This document shows positions 18,641 to 28,000 of a stretch of 64,000 nucleotides of DNA, piece after piece. How positions within the stretch are numbered: the stretch's first letter is position 1; every line of letters starts with the position of its first letter. The DNA lies in the NCBI GenBank assembly GCA_902790595.1, contig CADASL010000001.1, positions 372,001 through 436,000 of the forward strand, given 5' to 3'. This DNA is from an uncultured Bacteroidales bacterium. GTDB lineage: Bacteria > Bacteroidota > Bacteroidia > Bacteroidales > SZUA-534. Made by a program: the position numbers and the translations under genes. The notes beneath the pieces are model-generated. The model saw only the letters and a list, made by a program, of their open reading frames with translations, ran no database searches and was not told the DNA's origin.

Positions 18641-20506
18641 ATGAACTACCTGCAAGCAGAAAACATCGCCAAGTCGTATGGCGACCTCGTGCTTTACAGC
18701 AACATCAGCCTCAGCGTCGAGAAAGAGCAGCGTGTGGCTATCATTGCCAACAATGGTGCGGGAAAAACATCGCTGCTGCGGATTCTGGCCGGTGCCGACA
18801 CTCCGGACAGCGGCAGTGTGACCATCCGCAACGACCTGCGGCTGGGCTATCTTGAGCAAAGCCCCAAACTGAACCCCGAACTCACTGTTATTGAAGAAGT
18901 TTTTGAGTCGTCGGATGTGACGCTGCAAACCATCAAAGAGTATGAGATGGCCTGCCGCGACAGCAACACCGAACGGCTGGCCAACGCCACAAGCGCAATG
19001 GACGCCGCCAAAGCCTGGAACTACGAAGCACGCATAAAGCAGATTCTCTCGCAACTGAATATCAACAACTTCGAGCAGAAAGTGGGCCAACTGTCGGGCG
19101 GACAGAAGAAACGCCTGGCGCTGGCAAAAACGCTCATCGACGACCCCGACATCCTGATTCTTGACGAGCCCACCAACCACTTGGACCTGAATATGATAGA
19201 GTGGCTCGAAGGGTTTCTGAATTCATCGAAATCGACACTGATAATGGTGACGCACGACCGCTATTTTCTGGACCGCGTGTGCGACATCATCTACGAAATC
19301 GACGACAAGCAAATATTCAAATACCGCGGCAACTACTCGTATTTCCTGGCCAAGCGCGAAGAGCGTATCTACAACCAAAACAGCGAGATAGAGAAAGCCC
19401 GCCAACTCTACAAAAAGGAACTGGACTGGATTCGGCGGATGCCGCAGGCGCGCGGAACAAAGGCCAAATACCGCATCGACGCGTTCGAAGACATCAAGGC
19501 CACGGCCTTCAAGAACACCCGAAGCGAATCGATGCAAATCGACATAAAAAGTTCACGGCTGGGCACGAAAATCATCGACATTTTCAGCATCGACAAGCGG
19601 TTTGGCGACAAGGTGCTGCTCAACGATTTCACCTATCAGTTCCGCCGCGGCGAGAAAATCGGCGTGGTGGGCGCGAACGGCGCTGGCAAGACTACGCTGC
19701 TGAACATCATCACGGGCAACGAGCCCTACGACCGCGGCCGAATCGAAATCGGGACAACCATCAAAATCGGCTACTACAAGCAGGAAGAAGTGTCGTTCGA
19801 CGAGAACAAGCGCGTGATTGAAGTGATTCAGGATGTGGCCGAAGACATTGCCGTTGGCGAAGGCACAAGACTGTCGCCCACGCAGTTTCTGAACTATTTT
19901 CTGTTCCCGCATCAGATGCACTACGCCTACGTGAGCAAGTTGAGCGGCGGCGAGCGCAAACGCCTTTATCTGATGACGGTGCTGATGCGCAACCCCAATT
20001 TCCTGATTCTCGACGAGCCCACAAACGACCTTGATATTGTGACACTTAACGTGCTGGAAGACTATCTGTCGAAGTACGACGGCTGCGTGCTCATTGTCTC
20101 GCACGACCGCTATTTTATGGACAAGGTGGTGGACCATCTGTTTGTGTTTGAAGGCGATGGAAAGATTAAGGACTATCCTGGCAACTACACTCAATACCGC
20201 GACAGGAAAAACAGTCAGGCGAAAGCCGAAACGGCGGCCGCCAAGCCCGAGCAATCGCAGCAGAAGCCGCGCGAGCGCGCCGAATCCAAACGCCGTATGA
20301 CATTCAAGGAACGCAAAGAGTTTGAGCAACTAGAGGCTGATATTGAGCAACTCGAAACCGAAAAAAGCGAGATTGAAGCGGCTCTGTCGGGCGGCGAGAG
20401 CGACGCAAAGCGAATAACAGAGCTCTCAACCCGATTCGATGAAGTGAGCCGCCTTCTCGATGAGAAGAGTGACCGCTGGATTGAGTTGAGCGAGATTGAG
20501 AGTTAG
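18641..20506 (+). CDS. ABC-F family ATPase (Uup/EttA-like)
   Basis: A soluble protein with two ATP-binding cassettes and no membrane part; the family acts on ribosomes. Cassette 1 has Walker A NNGAGKTS, signature LSGGQKKRLALA and Walker B LILDEPTNHLDL. Cassette 2 has GANGAGKTT, LSGGERKRLYLM and LILDEPTNDLDI. The linker between them holds the charged arm (YKKELDWIRRMPQAR). A C-terminal coiled coil (about 545-620) after an alanine/lysine-rich stretch favours the Uup subgroup. The start is the ATG at 18641 (621 aa) rather than the TTG at 18635. Resistance-type function is not indicated. Confidence 0.92.
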   Translation: MNYLQAENIAKSYGDLVLYSNISLSVEKEQRVAIIANNGAGKTSLLRILAGADTPDSGSVTIRNDLRLGYLEQSPKLNPELTVIEEVFESSDVTLQTIKEYEMACRDSNTERLANATSAMDAAKAWNYEARIKQILSQLNINNFEQKVGQLSGGQKKRLALAKTLIDDPDILILDEPTNHLDLNMIEWLEGFLNSSKSTLIMVTHDRYFLDRVCDIIYEIDDKQIFKYRGNYSYFLAKREERIYNQNSEIEKARQLYKKELDWIRRMPQARGTKAKYRIDAFEDIKATAFKNTRSESMQIDIKSSRLGTKIIDIFSIDKRFGDKVLLNDFTYQFRRGEKIGVVGANGAGKTTLLNIITGNEPYDRGRIEIGTTIKIGYYKQEEVSFDENKRVIEVIQDVAEDIAVGEGTRLSPTQFLNYFLFPHQMHYAYVSKLSGGERKRLYLMTVLMRNPNFLILDEPTNDLDIVTLNVLEDYLSKYDGCVLIVSHDRYFMDKVVDHLFVFEGDGKIKDYPGNYTQYRDRKNSQAKAETAAAKPEQSQQKPRERAESKRRMTFKERKEFEQLEADIEQLETEKSEIEAALSGGESDAKRITELSTRFDEVSRLLDEKSDRWIELSEIES

Positions 20507-20549
20507 GTGTTAGGCATTAGGCATTAGAAAATTACGAATTATGAATTAC
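20501..20549. repeat. Heptamer repeat overlapping the ABC-F stop codon
   Basis: Seven-base units AGTTAGG, TGTTAGG, CATTAGG, CATTAGA, AAATTAC, GAATTAT, GAATTAC run in register. The unit changes from a TTAGG type to a GAATTAC type without breaking the 7-base phase. Further word repeats of the TAGTCTG type follow at 20597-20625. Confidence 0.85.
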
Positions 20550-20558
20550 GATTAACCA

Positions 20559-20576
20559 TCCCGATAGCTATCGGGA
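20559..20576. repeat. Perfect 18-bp palindrome TCCCGATAGCTATCGGGA
   Basis: The identical palindrome recurs at 45263-45280, a shorter form occurs at 63149-63160 and a variant at 42426-42443. Confidence 0.85.
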
Positions 20577-20707
20577 CACCGATTATCAAAATTCTGTAGT
20601 CTGTTGTCTGTAGTCTGAAGTCCATTTAAACCTGTTAAACTTTAAACCACTAAACAACAAAGCATCTCAACTTTTAAACTCAAAACTTCAAAAAACTTAA
20701 AACTCAA

Positions 20708-21352
20708 ATGACTCTCGCCGAACGCTACCGAAACGTGATTGACTGGTTCAGCCGCAATATGCCGACAGCGCAGACCGAACTGCACTACTCGAACGCCTAC
20801 GAACTGCTGGTGGCGGTTATTTTGTCGGCACAGTGCACCGACAAGCGCGTGAATCAGGTCACCCCTGCCCTTTTCCGCCGCTTCCCCGATGCCAAATCAA
20901 TGGCACAAGGCTCGGTTGACGAGATTTTTGAGTTGATAAAAAGCTGCTCGTTTCCCAACAACAAGGCCGCGCACCTGCTCGGAATGGCGCAGATGCTGAC
21001 CTACAGATTCGACGGCAAGGTTCCCGACAATCTTGAGCAGTTGCAGCAGTTGCCTGGCGTTGGCCGCAAAACCGCCAATGTGATTCTGTCGGTCATCTAC
21101 AACAAGCCCGCGCTGGCTGTTGATACGCACGTGTTCCGCGTCTCGGCACGCATTGGCCTGACCATAAACGCCAAACGCCCCATCGACACAGAACGGCAAT
21201 TAGTCGAAAACATCGCGCCCGAACTATTGCCAATTGCGCATCATTGGCTAATTTTGCACGGACGCTACGTCTGCACCGCACGCAAGCCGAAGTGCGAAAG
21301 TTGCGGATTGTCAGACTATTGCGCCTATTGTGAGAACGAAAACAAAAAGTGA
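20708..21352 (+). CDS. nth: Endonuclease III (DNA glycosylase/AP lyase)
   Basis: A base-excision repair enzyme that removes oxidised pyrimidines. The helix-hairpin-helix LQQLPGVGRKTANVIL holds the catalytic lysine, and the conserved aspartate follows in AVDTHVFRVS. The iron-sulfur cluster ligands are at the C-terminus with C-x6-C-x2-C-x5-C spacing (CTARKPKCESCGLSDYC). The length of 214 aa is normal. Its stop codon overlaps the start of the tiny lipoprotein gene (TGATG). Confidence 0.96.
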   Translation: MTLAERYRNVIDWFSRNMPTAQTELHYSNAYELLVAVILSAQCTDKRVNQVTPALFRRFPDAKSMAQGSVDEIFELIKSCSFPNNKAAHLLGMAQMLTYRFDGKVPDNLEQLQQLPGVGRKTANVILSVIYNKPALAVDTHVFRVSARIGLTINAKRPIDTERQLVENIAPELLPIAHHWLILHGRYVCTARKPKCESCGLSDYCAYCENENKK

Positions 21353-21486
21353 TGAAACGTCGCCTGCCGAAACTGTCAATAATTACTTGTTTTCTGCTGA
21401 TATTGTGCGTGTTAGCCACATCGTGCGCCACACAGAAGAAACGCTACAAAGGCTACGCGCCCTGCCCGTGCGAGAACAATCATTGA
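21352..21486 (+). CDS. Tiny lipoprotein coupled to nth
   Basis: A 44-codon frame that starts on the last base of nth. It encodes a basic start (MKRRLPK), a hydrophobic stretch (LSIITCFLLILCVL), a lipobox ATSC with lipidation Cys25, and a mature peptide of only 20 residues with the segment KGYAPCPCENN. The signal sequence and the 1-base coupling argue that it is real. The function is unknown; the C-P-C pair could bind metal or form a disulfide. Confidence 0.72.
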   Translation: MKRRLPKLSIITCFLLILCVLATSCATQKKRYKGYAPCPCENNH

Positions 21487-21600
21487 AAAAACACGGCATT
21501 AATTCGCAAAAAATCGGACCATTCGCCTGAATATCACCAACATAACCCAACAGCACAGATTTTAGGCCCGCACAAACCGCTCGGCTGATGAAAAATCCGT

Positions 21601-21608
21601 TACATTTG
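21601..21608 (+). promoter_or_regulatory. Promoter -7 element of mltG
   Basis: TACATTTG fits TAnnTTTG and lies 24 bases before the GTG start. Confidence 0.5.
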
Positions 21609-21631
21609 CGCACCAAAATAACAACACAATC

Positions 21632-22687
21632 GTGGCAAAAAAAAGTAAGAAAAAATTTGGCCGGTGGCTGGCGCTGAGCGGCTTGGCGGGGGCGATTGTC
21701 TTCGCGGTTATGGCCTATCATATATATGGTGAAGTGCAGCGGCCGAACGTGAAACTCGACGGGCGCAAGACGGCCTATCTCTGTATAAAAACCGGCAGTC
21801 GTTATGCCGATGTTCTCAAGATGCTGAAAGACAGCAGTTTTATTGTCGATGCAGAATCGTTCGACTGGGTGGCGCGACAGAAAAACTACCCGCAACTGGT
21901 AAAGGCTGGACGGTTTAAGATTCGCAATGGGATGAGCAACAATCAGTTAATCAATCTGTTGCGAAGCGGTGCGCAAGAGCCCGTGAAGATAACCATTGGC
22001 AAGGTGCGCTCAATCAAGCGGCTTGCCGAACTGGTTGGCAACAAGCTCGAAATGAACGATGCCGAACTGTATATGTTGCTGACTGACAACAGTTATCTGG
22101 CAAAATTCGGCAAAACAAAAGAGACGGCTTTCACGCTGTTCATTACCGACACCTACCATTTCAACTGGAACACAAGCGCCGAGCAGTTTGTTGAGCGGAT
22201 GTATGCCGAGTCGGTCAAATTCTGGAACGACAGCCGCCGCGAGAAGGCCAAAGCCGTCAATCTCACACCCGACGAAGCTTACACGCTGGCGTCGATTGTG
22301 GAAGAAGAGACCATCAAAAACGATGAGAAACCCGATGTTGCCGGCGTCTATCTGAACCGCATCCGCATTGGAATGCCGCTGCAGGCCGACCCGACGGTGA
22401 AATTTGCTGTCGGAGATTTCGAAATCAAGCGCATTCTGAACCGCCATCTTGAAGTTGAAAGCCCGTATAACACATACAAACACAAAGGATTACCACCGGG
22501 ACCGATTTGTATTCCGTCGAAATCGTCGATTGACGCCGTGCTTAACCACAACAAGCATAAGTACTTGTATTTCTGTGCAAAAGACGATTTTTCGGGCTAT
22601 CACGCATTTGCCCGCACGCTGATTGAGCACAACGCCAATGCCGAGAAGTATCGTAAGGCGCTGAACAAGAACCGGATATATAGATAG
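21632..22687 (+). CDS. mltG: Endolytic murein transglycosylase MltG
   Basis: It cuts nascent peptidoglycan strands and sets glycan length. A short basic N-terminus leads to one membrane helix (about residues 11-28), a LysM-like region (about 45-115), and the YceG catalytic domain. The catalytic glutamate lies in LASIVEEETIK, followed by the signature DVAGVYLNRIRIGMPLQADPTV and the C-terminal YNTYKHKGLPPGPICIPS. Total length is 351 aa. The start is GTG; no ATG fits before the membrane helix. Confidence 0.94.
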   Translation: MAKKSKKKFGRWLALSGLAGAIVFAVMAYHIYGEVQRPNVKLDGRKTAYLCIKTGSRYADVLKMLKDSSFIVDAESFDWVARQKNYPQLVKAGRFKIRNGMSNNQLINLLRSGAQEPVKITIGKVRSIKRLAELVGNKLEMNDAELYMLLTDNSYLAKFGKTKETAFTLFITDTYHFNWNTSAEQFVERMYAESVKFWNDSRREKAKAVNLTPDEAYTLASIVEEETIKNDEKPDVAGVYLNRIRIGMPLQADPTVKFAVGDFEIKRILNRHLEVESPYNTYKHKGLPPGPICIPSKSSIDAVLNHNKHKYLYFCAKDDFSGYHAFARTLIEHNANAEKYRKALNKNRIYR

Positions 22688-22700
22688 TAGGCTGATTTTC

Positions 22701-22742
22701 GGACTACGGACTACGGACTACGGACATCAGACTACAGACAAC
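22701..22742. repeat. Heptamer repeat (GGACTAC type)
   Basis: Six 7-base units in register: GGACTAC three times, then GGACATC, AGACTAC, AGACAAC. The same words, on one strand or the other, occur at 20597, 32919, 34721, 39818 and 41145. Confidence 0.85.
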
Positions 22743-22859
22743 GGCTTGAGTTGTGCTCTTAGCCATATTGTCGGCTGTTTTCTATCGATTTCCACCTTGC
22801 GCAAATCACACTTTACACTTTAATCTTTGTTCTGTTGGCTTTTCGTACCAAAATTCTTT

Positions 22860-22867
22860 TACTTTTG
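22860..22867 (+). promoter_or_regulatory. Promoter -7 element of secA
   Basis: TACTTTTG matches the consensus and has a TTG 22 bases upstream at 22835. The leader to the secA start is about 60 bases. Confidence 0.55.
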
Positions 22868-22932
22868 CCGTATTTGCAAAAAATATGTATTTGATAATTA
22901 ATCATTTGATAAACAAATAATTACAATAATAT

Positions 22933-25900
22933 ATGGGAATAATTGACGGCTTCCTGACAAAGTTGTTCGGGAACAAATCCGACCGAGACATCAAAGAGAT
23001 AATGCCATACGTTATCGCAACCAACGAGGAATACGCCAAACTGGCTAATCTCTCGAACGACGAGTTGCGTCAGCAAAGCATTGAACTTCAGCAGATTATA
23101 CAAGACCGCATCAGCGATGAGAACAAGCAGATTGCCGACTTGCGTCAGCAGATTGAGCAGGAAGAAGACATCGAAAAGAAGGAAAATCTTTACAATCAGA
23201 TAGATAAGATTGAGGAAACCATCGACACCAAAATTGCCGATGTGCTCGACGAGTTGCTGCCGCGCGCTTTCGCCATCATCAAGGACACCGCGCGCAGGTT
23301 CAAAGAGCACACCGAGGTCGAAGTTACGGCAACGCAGTTCGACCGCGACATTGCCGCCGTCCGCGACAGCGTTGAAATCCGCGGCGACAAGGCCATCTGG
23401 TTCAACACCTGGACCGCTGGCGGCTCGCCAATCACGTGGGATATGGTGCACTACGACGTGCAACTCATCGGCGGTGTGGCTCTGCACAAAGGCAAGATTG
23501 CCGAGATGGCCACTGGCGAGGGTAAGACACTTGTGGCCACTCTGCCTGTATTCCTTAACGCGCTGACACACAGAGGCGTGCATATGGTCACCGTGAACGA
23601 CTATCTGGCAAAACGTGACGCCGAATGGATGGGCACGCTCTACGAATTCCACGGTCTTCGCGTGGACTGCATCGACAAGCACGAACCCAACAGCGAGCCG
23701 CGCCGCAAGGCTTATCAGGCCGATGTGACCTTCGGAACCAACAACGAGTTCGGTTTCGACTATCTGCGCGACAATATGGCCATCAGCCCCGACGACCTTG
23801 TGCAGCGCCGCCACAACTACGCCATCGTCGATGAGGTGGACTCGGTGTTGATTGACGACGCCCGCACACCACTTATTATATCGGGCCCCGTGCCAAAGGG
23901 CGACAACCAACTGTTCGACCAATTCAAGCCGCAGGTGATGAAACTCTATCAGGCTCAGCGCGACCTGGTTACGAAACTTCTGGCCGACGCCAAGAAACTC
24001 ATCGCCGAAGGCAACGAGGAAGAGGGCGGAAAACTGCTGCTGCGCGCCAACAAAGGTCTGCCGAAGCACAAGCCGCTCATCCGCTATTTGAGCGAGCCTG
24101 GCGTGAAGGTGATGATGCAGAAGACCGAGAACTTCTATATGCAGGACAACAGCAAGAATATGTACTTGATTACTGACGACCTGTATTTCATCATTGAAGA
24201 GAAGCAGAACGCCATCGAACTTACTGATAAAGGTATCGATTTGATTTCTAGCGATTTGGAAGATAAGAATTTCTTTGTGATGCCCGATGTCGGCGCCGAG
24301 ATTGCCGAACTTGAGCATCAGAATCTGCCAACAGCCGAACTTGTTGAGAAAAAAGACAAACTGCTGCAGGATTACTCAATAAAAACCGAGCGTATCCACA
24401 CTATAAATCAGTTGCTTAAGGCTTACGCGATGTTTGAGCGCGACGTTGAGTATGTGGTTGTGGACAACAAGGTGAAGATTGTGGACGAGCAGACGGGCCG
24501 TATTATGGAAGGCCGCCGCTATTCCGACGGTCTGCACCAAGCCATCGAGGCCAAGGAAAACGTGAAGGTCGAGGCCGCAACGCAGACCTACGCAACCATC
24601 ACGCTGCAGAACTATTTCCGTATGTATAAGAAACTTGCGGGTATGACTGGTACTGCCGAGACCGAGGCTGGTGAGTTCTGGAACATCTACAAACTCGATG
24701 TTGTGGTCATCCCGACAAACCGCCCCGTACAGCGTATAGACTACGACGATTTGGTTTACAAAACGGCCCGCGAGAAGTACAACGCTGTCATCAACGAGAT
24801 TGTGAAACTCAACGAGGCCGGACGTCCGGTGCTTGTGGGTACCACATCGGTTGAAATTTCAGAACTTTTGAGCCGAATGCTGAAAATGCGCGGCATCAAA
24901 CATAACGTGCTGAATGCCAAGCAGCACCAGCGTGAGGCCGAGATTGTGGCCGAAGCAGGTAAGACTGGCACCGTGACCATCGCCACCAATATGGCCGGTC
25001 GTGGTACCGACATCAAGCTGACCCCCGAAGTTCGTGAGGCGGGTGGTTTGGCAATTCTTGGCACCGAGCGCCACGAGTCACGCCGCGTCGACCGCCAGTT
25101 GCGTGGTCGTGCAGGACGTCAGGGCGACCCGGGTTCGTCACAGTTCTTCGTGTCGCTCGAGGACAACCTGATGCGACTCTTCGGCTCTGACCGCATTGCC
25201 GGACTGATGGACAAGATGGGACTTGAGGAAGGCGAGGTGATTCAGCACTCAATGATTTCGAAATCAATCGAGCGCGCACAGAAGAAGGTGGAAGAGAACA
25301 ACTTCGGCATTCGTAAGCGCCTGCTCGAGTACGACGACGTGATGAACAATCAGCGTGAGGTAATCTACAAACGCCGCCGTCACGCTCTGTTCGGCGACCG
25401 CCTGCAAGTGGACATTGTGAACAACATCTACGACGTGTGCGAGCAGATGGCCAACGAGTACAAGGACGCCAACGACTACGAGGAACTGAAGCTCGCCAAC
25501 GTGCGCACGCTTTCAATCGACACGCCGTTCGACGAGGACACCTTCAACCACGAAAGTGTTGCCGAGATTACAAACCGTCTCTACCAAGCCGCCATCGACG
25601 CCTACAAGCGCAAGTCGGCGATGATTCAGCAGCGCGTATGGCCAGTTATCAAGAATGTGTATGAGACTCAAGGTCAGACATATACCAACATTGTTATTCC
25701 GATTACCGACGGCCGCAAAACGTACAACATCGTCACCAATCTGAAACGCGCCTACGAGTCGGAAGGCAAGGATTTGGTAACGTCTATCGAAAAGAGTATC
25801 AGCTTGTTGACCATCGATGACGCTTGGCGCGAGCACTTGCGTGAGATGGACGATTTGAAGCAATCAGTTCAGAACGCCACATACGAGCAGAAAGACCCGC

Positions 25901-26217
25901 TTTTGATTTACAAATTCGAGTCGTTCAACCTGTTCAAGGCGATGATTGAGAAGATTAATTCCGAGCTTGTATCGATAATAATGAAGGGCAATCTGCCTGT
26001 TCAGGACCCCGAGCAGGTTCGCCAGGTTGAACAGCGCCGCCAGCTCGATATGAGCCGATTCAGCACAGGCCGCACCGAGCAAGGCCAGGGCCAGCGCCCA
26101 GAAGACCGCAAAGTGCAACCCGTGAGAGTCGACAAGAAAGTGGGTCGCAACGACCCGTGCCCCTGCGGCAGCGGTAAGAAATTCAAGAACTGCCACGGAA
26201 TGAATCTGCCTGAATAA
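22933..26217 (+). CDS. secA: Preprotein translocase ATPase SecA
   Basis: The motor of the Sec pathway that pushes unfolded precursors through SecYEG. At 1094 aa it is the long Bacteroidota form. Walker A is MATGEGKT and the DEAD-like box is [17 protein letters not shown]. The N-terminal region has an extra coiled insertion (about residues 60-100, rich in Q, E and K) typical of the phylum. The second nucleotide fold has [12 protein letters not shown] and [17 protein letters not shown] zinc-binding tail ([17 protein letters not shown]) ends the protein and should contact SecB-like partners or lipids. The DUF6913 and dapA genes follow closely. Confidence 0.98.
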   Translation: MGIIDGFLTKLFGNKSDRDIKEIMPYVIATNEEYAKLANLSNDELRQQSIELQQIIQDRISDENKQIADLRQQIEQEEDIEKKENLYNQIDKIEETIDTKIADVLDELLPRAFAIIKDTARRFKEHTEVEVTATQFDRDIAAVRDSVEIRGDKAIWFNTWTAGGSPITWDMVHYDVQLIGGVALHKGKIAEMATGEGKTLVATLPVFLNALTHRGVHMVTVNDYLAKRDAEWMGTLYEFHGLRVDCIDKHEPNSEPRRKAYQADVTFGTNNEFGFDYLRDNMAISPDDLVQRRHNYAIVDEVDSVLIDDARTPLIISGPVPKGDNQLFDQFKPQVMKLYQAQRDLVTKLLADAKKLIAEGNEEEGGKLLLRANKGLPKHKPLIRYLSEPGVKVMMQKTENFYMQDNSKNMYLITDDLYFIIEEKQNAIELTDKGIDLISSDLEDKNFFVMPDVGAEIAELEHQNLPTAELVEKKDKLLQDYSIKTERIHTINQLLKAYAMFERDVEYVVVDNKVKIVDEQTGRIMEGRRYSDGLHQAIEAKENVKVEAATQTYATITLQNYFRMYKKLAGMTGTAETEAGEFWNIYKLDVVVIPTNRPVQRIDYDDLVYKTAREKYNAVINEIVKLNEAGRPVLVGTTSVEISELLSRMLKMRGIKHNVLNAKQHQREAEIVAEAGKTGTVTIATNMAGRGTDIKLTPEVREAGGLAILGTERHESRRVDRQLRGRAGRQGDPGSSQFFVSLEDNLMRLFGSDRIAGLMDKMGLEEGEVIQHSMISKSIERAQKKVEENNFGIRKRLLEYDDVMNNQREVIYKRRRHALFGDRLQVDIVNNIYDVCEQMANEYKDANDYEELKLANVRTLSIDTPFDEDTFNHESVAEITNRLYQAAIDAYKRKSAMIQQRVWPVIKNVYETQGQTYTNIVIPITDGRKTYNIVTNLKRAYESEGKDLVTSIEKSISLLTIDDAWREHLREMDDLKQSVQNATYEQKDPLLIYKFESFNLFKAMIEKINSELVSIIMKGNLPVQDPEQVRQVEQRRQLDMSRFSTGRTEQGQGQRPEDRKVQPVRVDKKVGRNDPCPCGSGKKFKNCHGMNLPE

Positions 26218-26224
26218 CAGTATT

Positions 26225-26761
26225 ATGCAGAAACGGTACAATCCCATTAGGCTGAAATTGAGCCAACTCTTTGTTGGTGAGCACGATGCACAAAATCGTG
26301 TAGCCGTGCCGTGCCCGCTCGAGAAGGCCGCACGAGTGGGGCTGCTGTTTGCCGTTTCGTCAGATTCCGACCTTGCTGACGCCAACTACGTCTACAGCCA
26401 GCTCTCGGCTTTCAAGGCGGGTGTGACAGCTTTGGGCTACGTGCCAAACCGCAAGGAACTGTCGGCCTATCAGCAGCAGTGCCATTTCAACCTGTTCACC
26501 GATGCCGACCTTGACTTTCTGTACCGCCCCAAAAGCGGTTTGGTGGCCGATTTCGAGGCAACAGCGTTCGACATTCTCATCGACCTGAATTCGGCCGATT
26601 ACTATCCGACAAGGCTGATGCTGCACCGTGCGGCCGCCCGATTCCGCATCGGCCGCTTTGCCGAGCGTCAGCCGTTCGACCTGATGTTGAGCATCGACGA
26701 CACAAAAGACGCGAAATACTATTTTGAACAGATACAGTTTTATCTAAAGAAATTTAATTGA
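26225..26761 (+). CDS. DUF6913 family protein
   Basis: 178 aa, soluble, no signal peptide. It matches a Bacteroidota-restricted family by features such as VGLLFAVSS, a long helix region, FDILIDLNSADYYPTRLMLHRAAARFRIGR and a C-terminal YYFEQIQFYLKKF. No catalytic motif can be picked out. It starts 8 bases after secA and ends just before dapA, an arrangement also common in relatives, so operon expression is likely. Its function is unknown. Confidence 0.78.
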   Translation: MQKRYNPIRLKLSQLFVGEHDAQNRVAVPCPLEKAARVGLLFAVSSDSDLADANYVYSQLSAFKAGVTALGYVPNRKELSAYQQQCHFNLFTDADLDFLYRPKSGLVADFEATAFDILIDLNSADYYPTRLMLHRAAARFRIGRFAERQPFDLMLSIDDTKDAKYYFEQIQFYLKKFN

Positions 26762-26769
26762 TTATCAAT

Positions 26770-27654
26770 ATGATGCAACAATTGCGAGGTGTGGGCGTGG
26801 CAATGGTAACGCCATTCAGCACCGATGGAAAAATTGATTATCAGGCACTTGAAAACATTATTGAGTCGCAAGTGGCCAACGGCACCGATTACATTGTGGC
26901 GTTAGGAACCACAGGCGAACCTGCAACTCTCTCAAAATCAGAGAAAGACGAGTTGCTCGACTTCATTATCAGCAAGGTGGCGGGCTGCATCCCGATTGTG
27001 GTGGGCTGTGGCGGCAACAACACCGCCGACGTGATTGCGCAGGCCAAGGAATATGCCAAAAACGACAAAATCGCGGCACTGCTTTCGGTTGCGCCGTTCT
27101 ACAACAAGCCCAATCAGCGCGGCGTGTACGCTCACTTCAAGGCTTTGGCCGACAATGTTGACAAACCGATAATTCTATATAACGTGCCAGGCCGCACGGG
27201 CATCAACATCTCGCCCGACGTGGTTGTGAGCCTTGCCAACGACTGCCGCAACATTGTGGGCGTGAAAGAAGCGTCGGGCAATGTGACGCAGTGTATGCAA
27301 CTTGCCAGCCGCTGCCCAAAGGATTTCATCTTGATTTCGGGCGACGACGCTCTGACTTTGCCACTCATTGCCTGCGGATTCTCAGGCGTGATTTCGGTGC
27401 TTCAGAACGCGTTCCCAGCACAGTTCAGCAAGATTGTGCACCTTGCTCTCGACGGCCGTTTCAGCGAAGCCCGCGAGCAGCATTTGAAGTTCCTGCCAGT
27501 CATCGACACGCTGTTTGCCGAAGGCAGTCCGTCGGGCGTAAAAGCCTATCTTGAACTGCAAGGCAAGGCAAAAAATGTCGTCCGTCTGCCGCTTGCAACA
27601 GTGAGCGATGGGCTGTATGAGAAGATAAAGGTACTAAATAACAATATTAAATAG
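26770..27654 (+). CDS. dapA: 4-hydroxy-tetrahydrodipicolinate synthase
   Basis: It condenses pyruvate with aspartate semialdehyde in the lysine/diaminopimelate pathway. The TIM-barrel landmarks are ALGTTGEPATL (the threonine pair), ILYNVPGRTGIN (the catalytic tyrosine) and VKEASGN (the Schiff-base lysine). Length is 294 aa from the ATG at 26770; the next ATG is directly adjacent, and a TTG at 26758 would overlap the previous gene. It feeds peptidoglycan synthesis. Confidence 0.95.
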   Translation: MMQQLRGVGVAMVTPFSTDGKIDYQALENIIESQVANGTDYIVALGTTGEPATLSKSEKDELLDFIISKVAGCIPIVVGCGGNNTADVIAQAKEYAKNDKIAALLSVAPFYNKPNQRGVYAHFKALADNVDKPIILYNVPGRTGINISPDVVVSLANDCRNIVGVKEASGNVTQCMQLASRCPKDFILISGDDALTLPLIACGFSGVISVLQNAFPAQFSKIVHLALDGRFSEAREQHLKFLPVIDTLFAEGSPSGVKAYLELQGKAKNVVRLPLATVSDGLYEKIKVLNNNIK

Positions 27655-27711
27655 TTGATTGACAAAATGTTGCAACCGCACAAAATTTTAATTAAAAAAA
27701 GTTTAGTAAGA

Positions 27712-27742
27712 GTTGCAACAATTGAAAAAGTATCTATATTTG
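27712..27742 (+). promoter_or_regulatory. Promoter of tRNA-Arg
   Basis: A TTG at 27713-27715, 19 bases, then TATATTTG at 27735-27742: an exact copy of the Bacteroidota promoter layout. It ends 12 bases before the tRNA. Confidence 0.75.
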
Positions 27743-27754
27743 CAACCGCTTTAG

Positions 27755-27828
27755 GGCCCCGTAGCTCAACTGTATAGAGCATTTGACTACGGATCAAAAG
27801 GTTGTGGGTTAGAATCCCGCCGGGGTCA
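27755..27828 (+). tRNA. tRNA-Arg (ACG)
   Basis: A full cloverleaf can be folded: acceptor GGCCCCG with CGGGGTC, D stem GCTC/GAGC, anticodon stem TTTGA/TCAAA around the loop CTACGGA (anticodon ACG, 27789-27791), and T stem GTGGG/CCCGC. The CCA end is not encoded. The ACG anticodon should be modified to ICG by TadA. Confidence 0.95.
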
Positions 27829-27837
27829 CAAGTTTTT

Positions 27838-27880
27838 TAAACCTCTGTCAGACAATAGTTTGCAGGGGTTTTGCTATTTT
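27838..27880 (+). terminator. Terminator after tRNA-Arg
   Basis: The stem AAACCTCTG (27839-27847) pairs with CAGGGGTTT (27863-27871), followed by a T-rich stretch. Confidence 0.75.
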
Positions 27881-28000
27881 TAGGAGGTGGCATCTTCCCA
27901 TATTCCAAGCAAATGCCGCCGACACGCTGTTGCTTTTCTAATTGTTTCCGATATATTTGTTGTTGCGTTTGCAATCAACAAACCTTTTAAACATACAATT

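Noticed and set aside
18641-20506. ABC-F protein as an antibiotic-resistance factor
   Set aside because: The C-terminal coiled coil and lack of a long resistance-type linker fit Uup/EttA housekeeping members better.
22921-24318. Long open frame (465 codons) on the minus strand opposite secA
   Set aside because: It lies entirely antisense to the N-terminal half of a clear SecA; its translation has the V/H/N-rich makeup of a codon-mirror frame and no domain.
27887-28000. N-terminal extension of lipoprotein 1
   Set aside because: The extra 38 residues would bury the lipoprotein signal; paralogues start at the equivalent of 28001.
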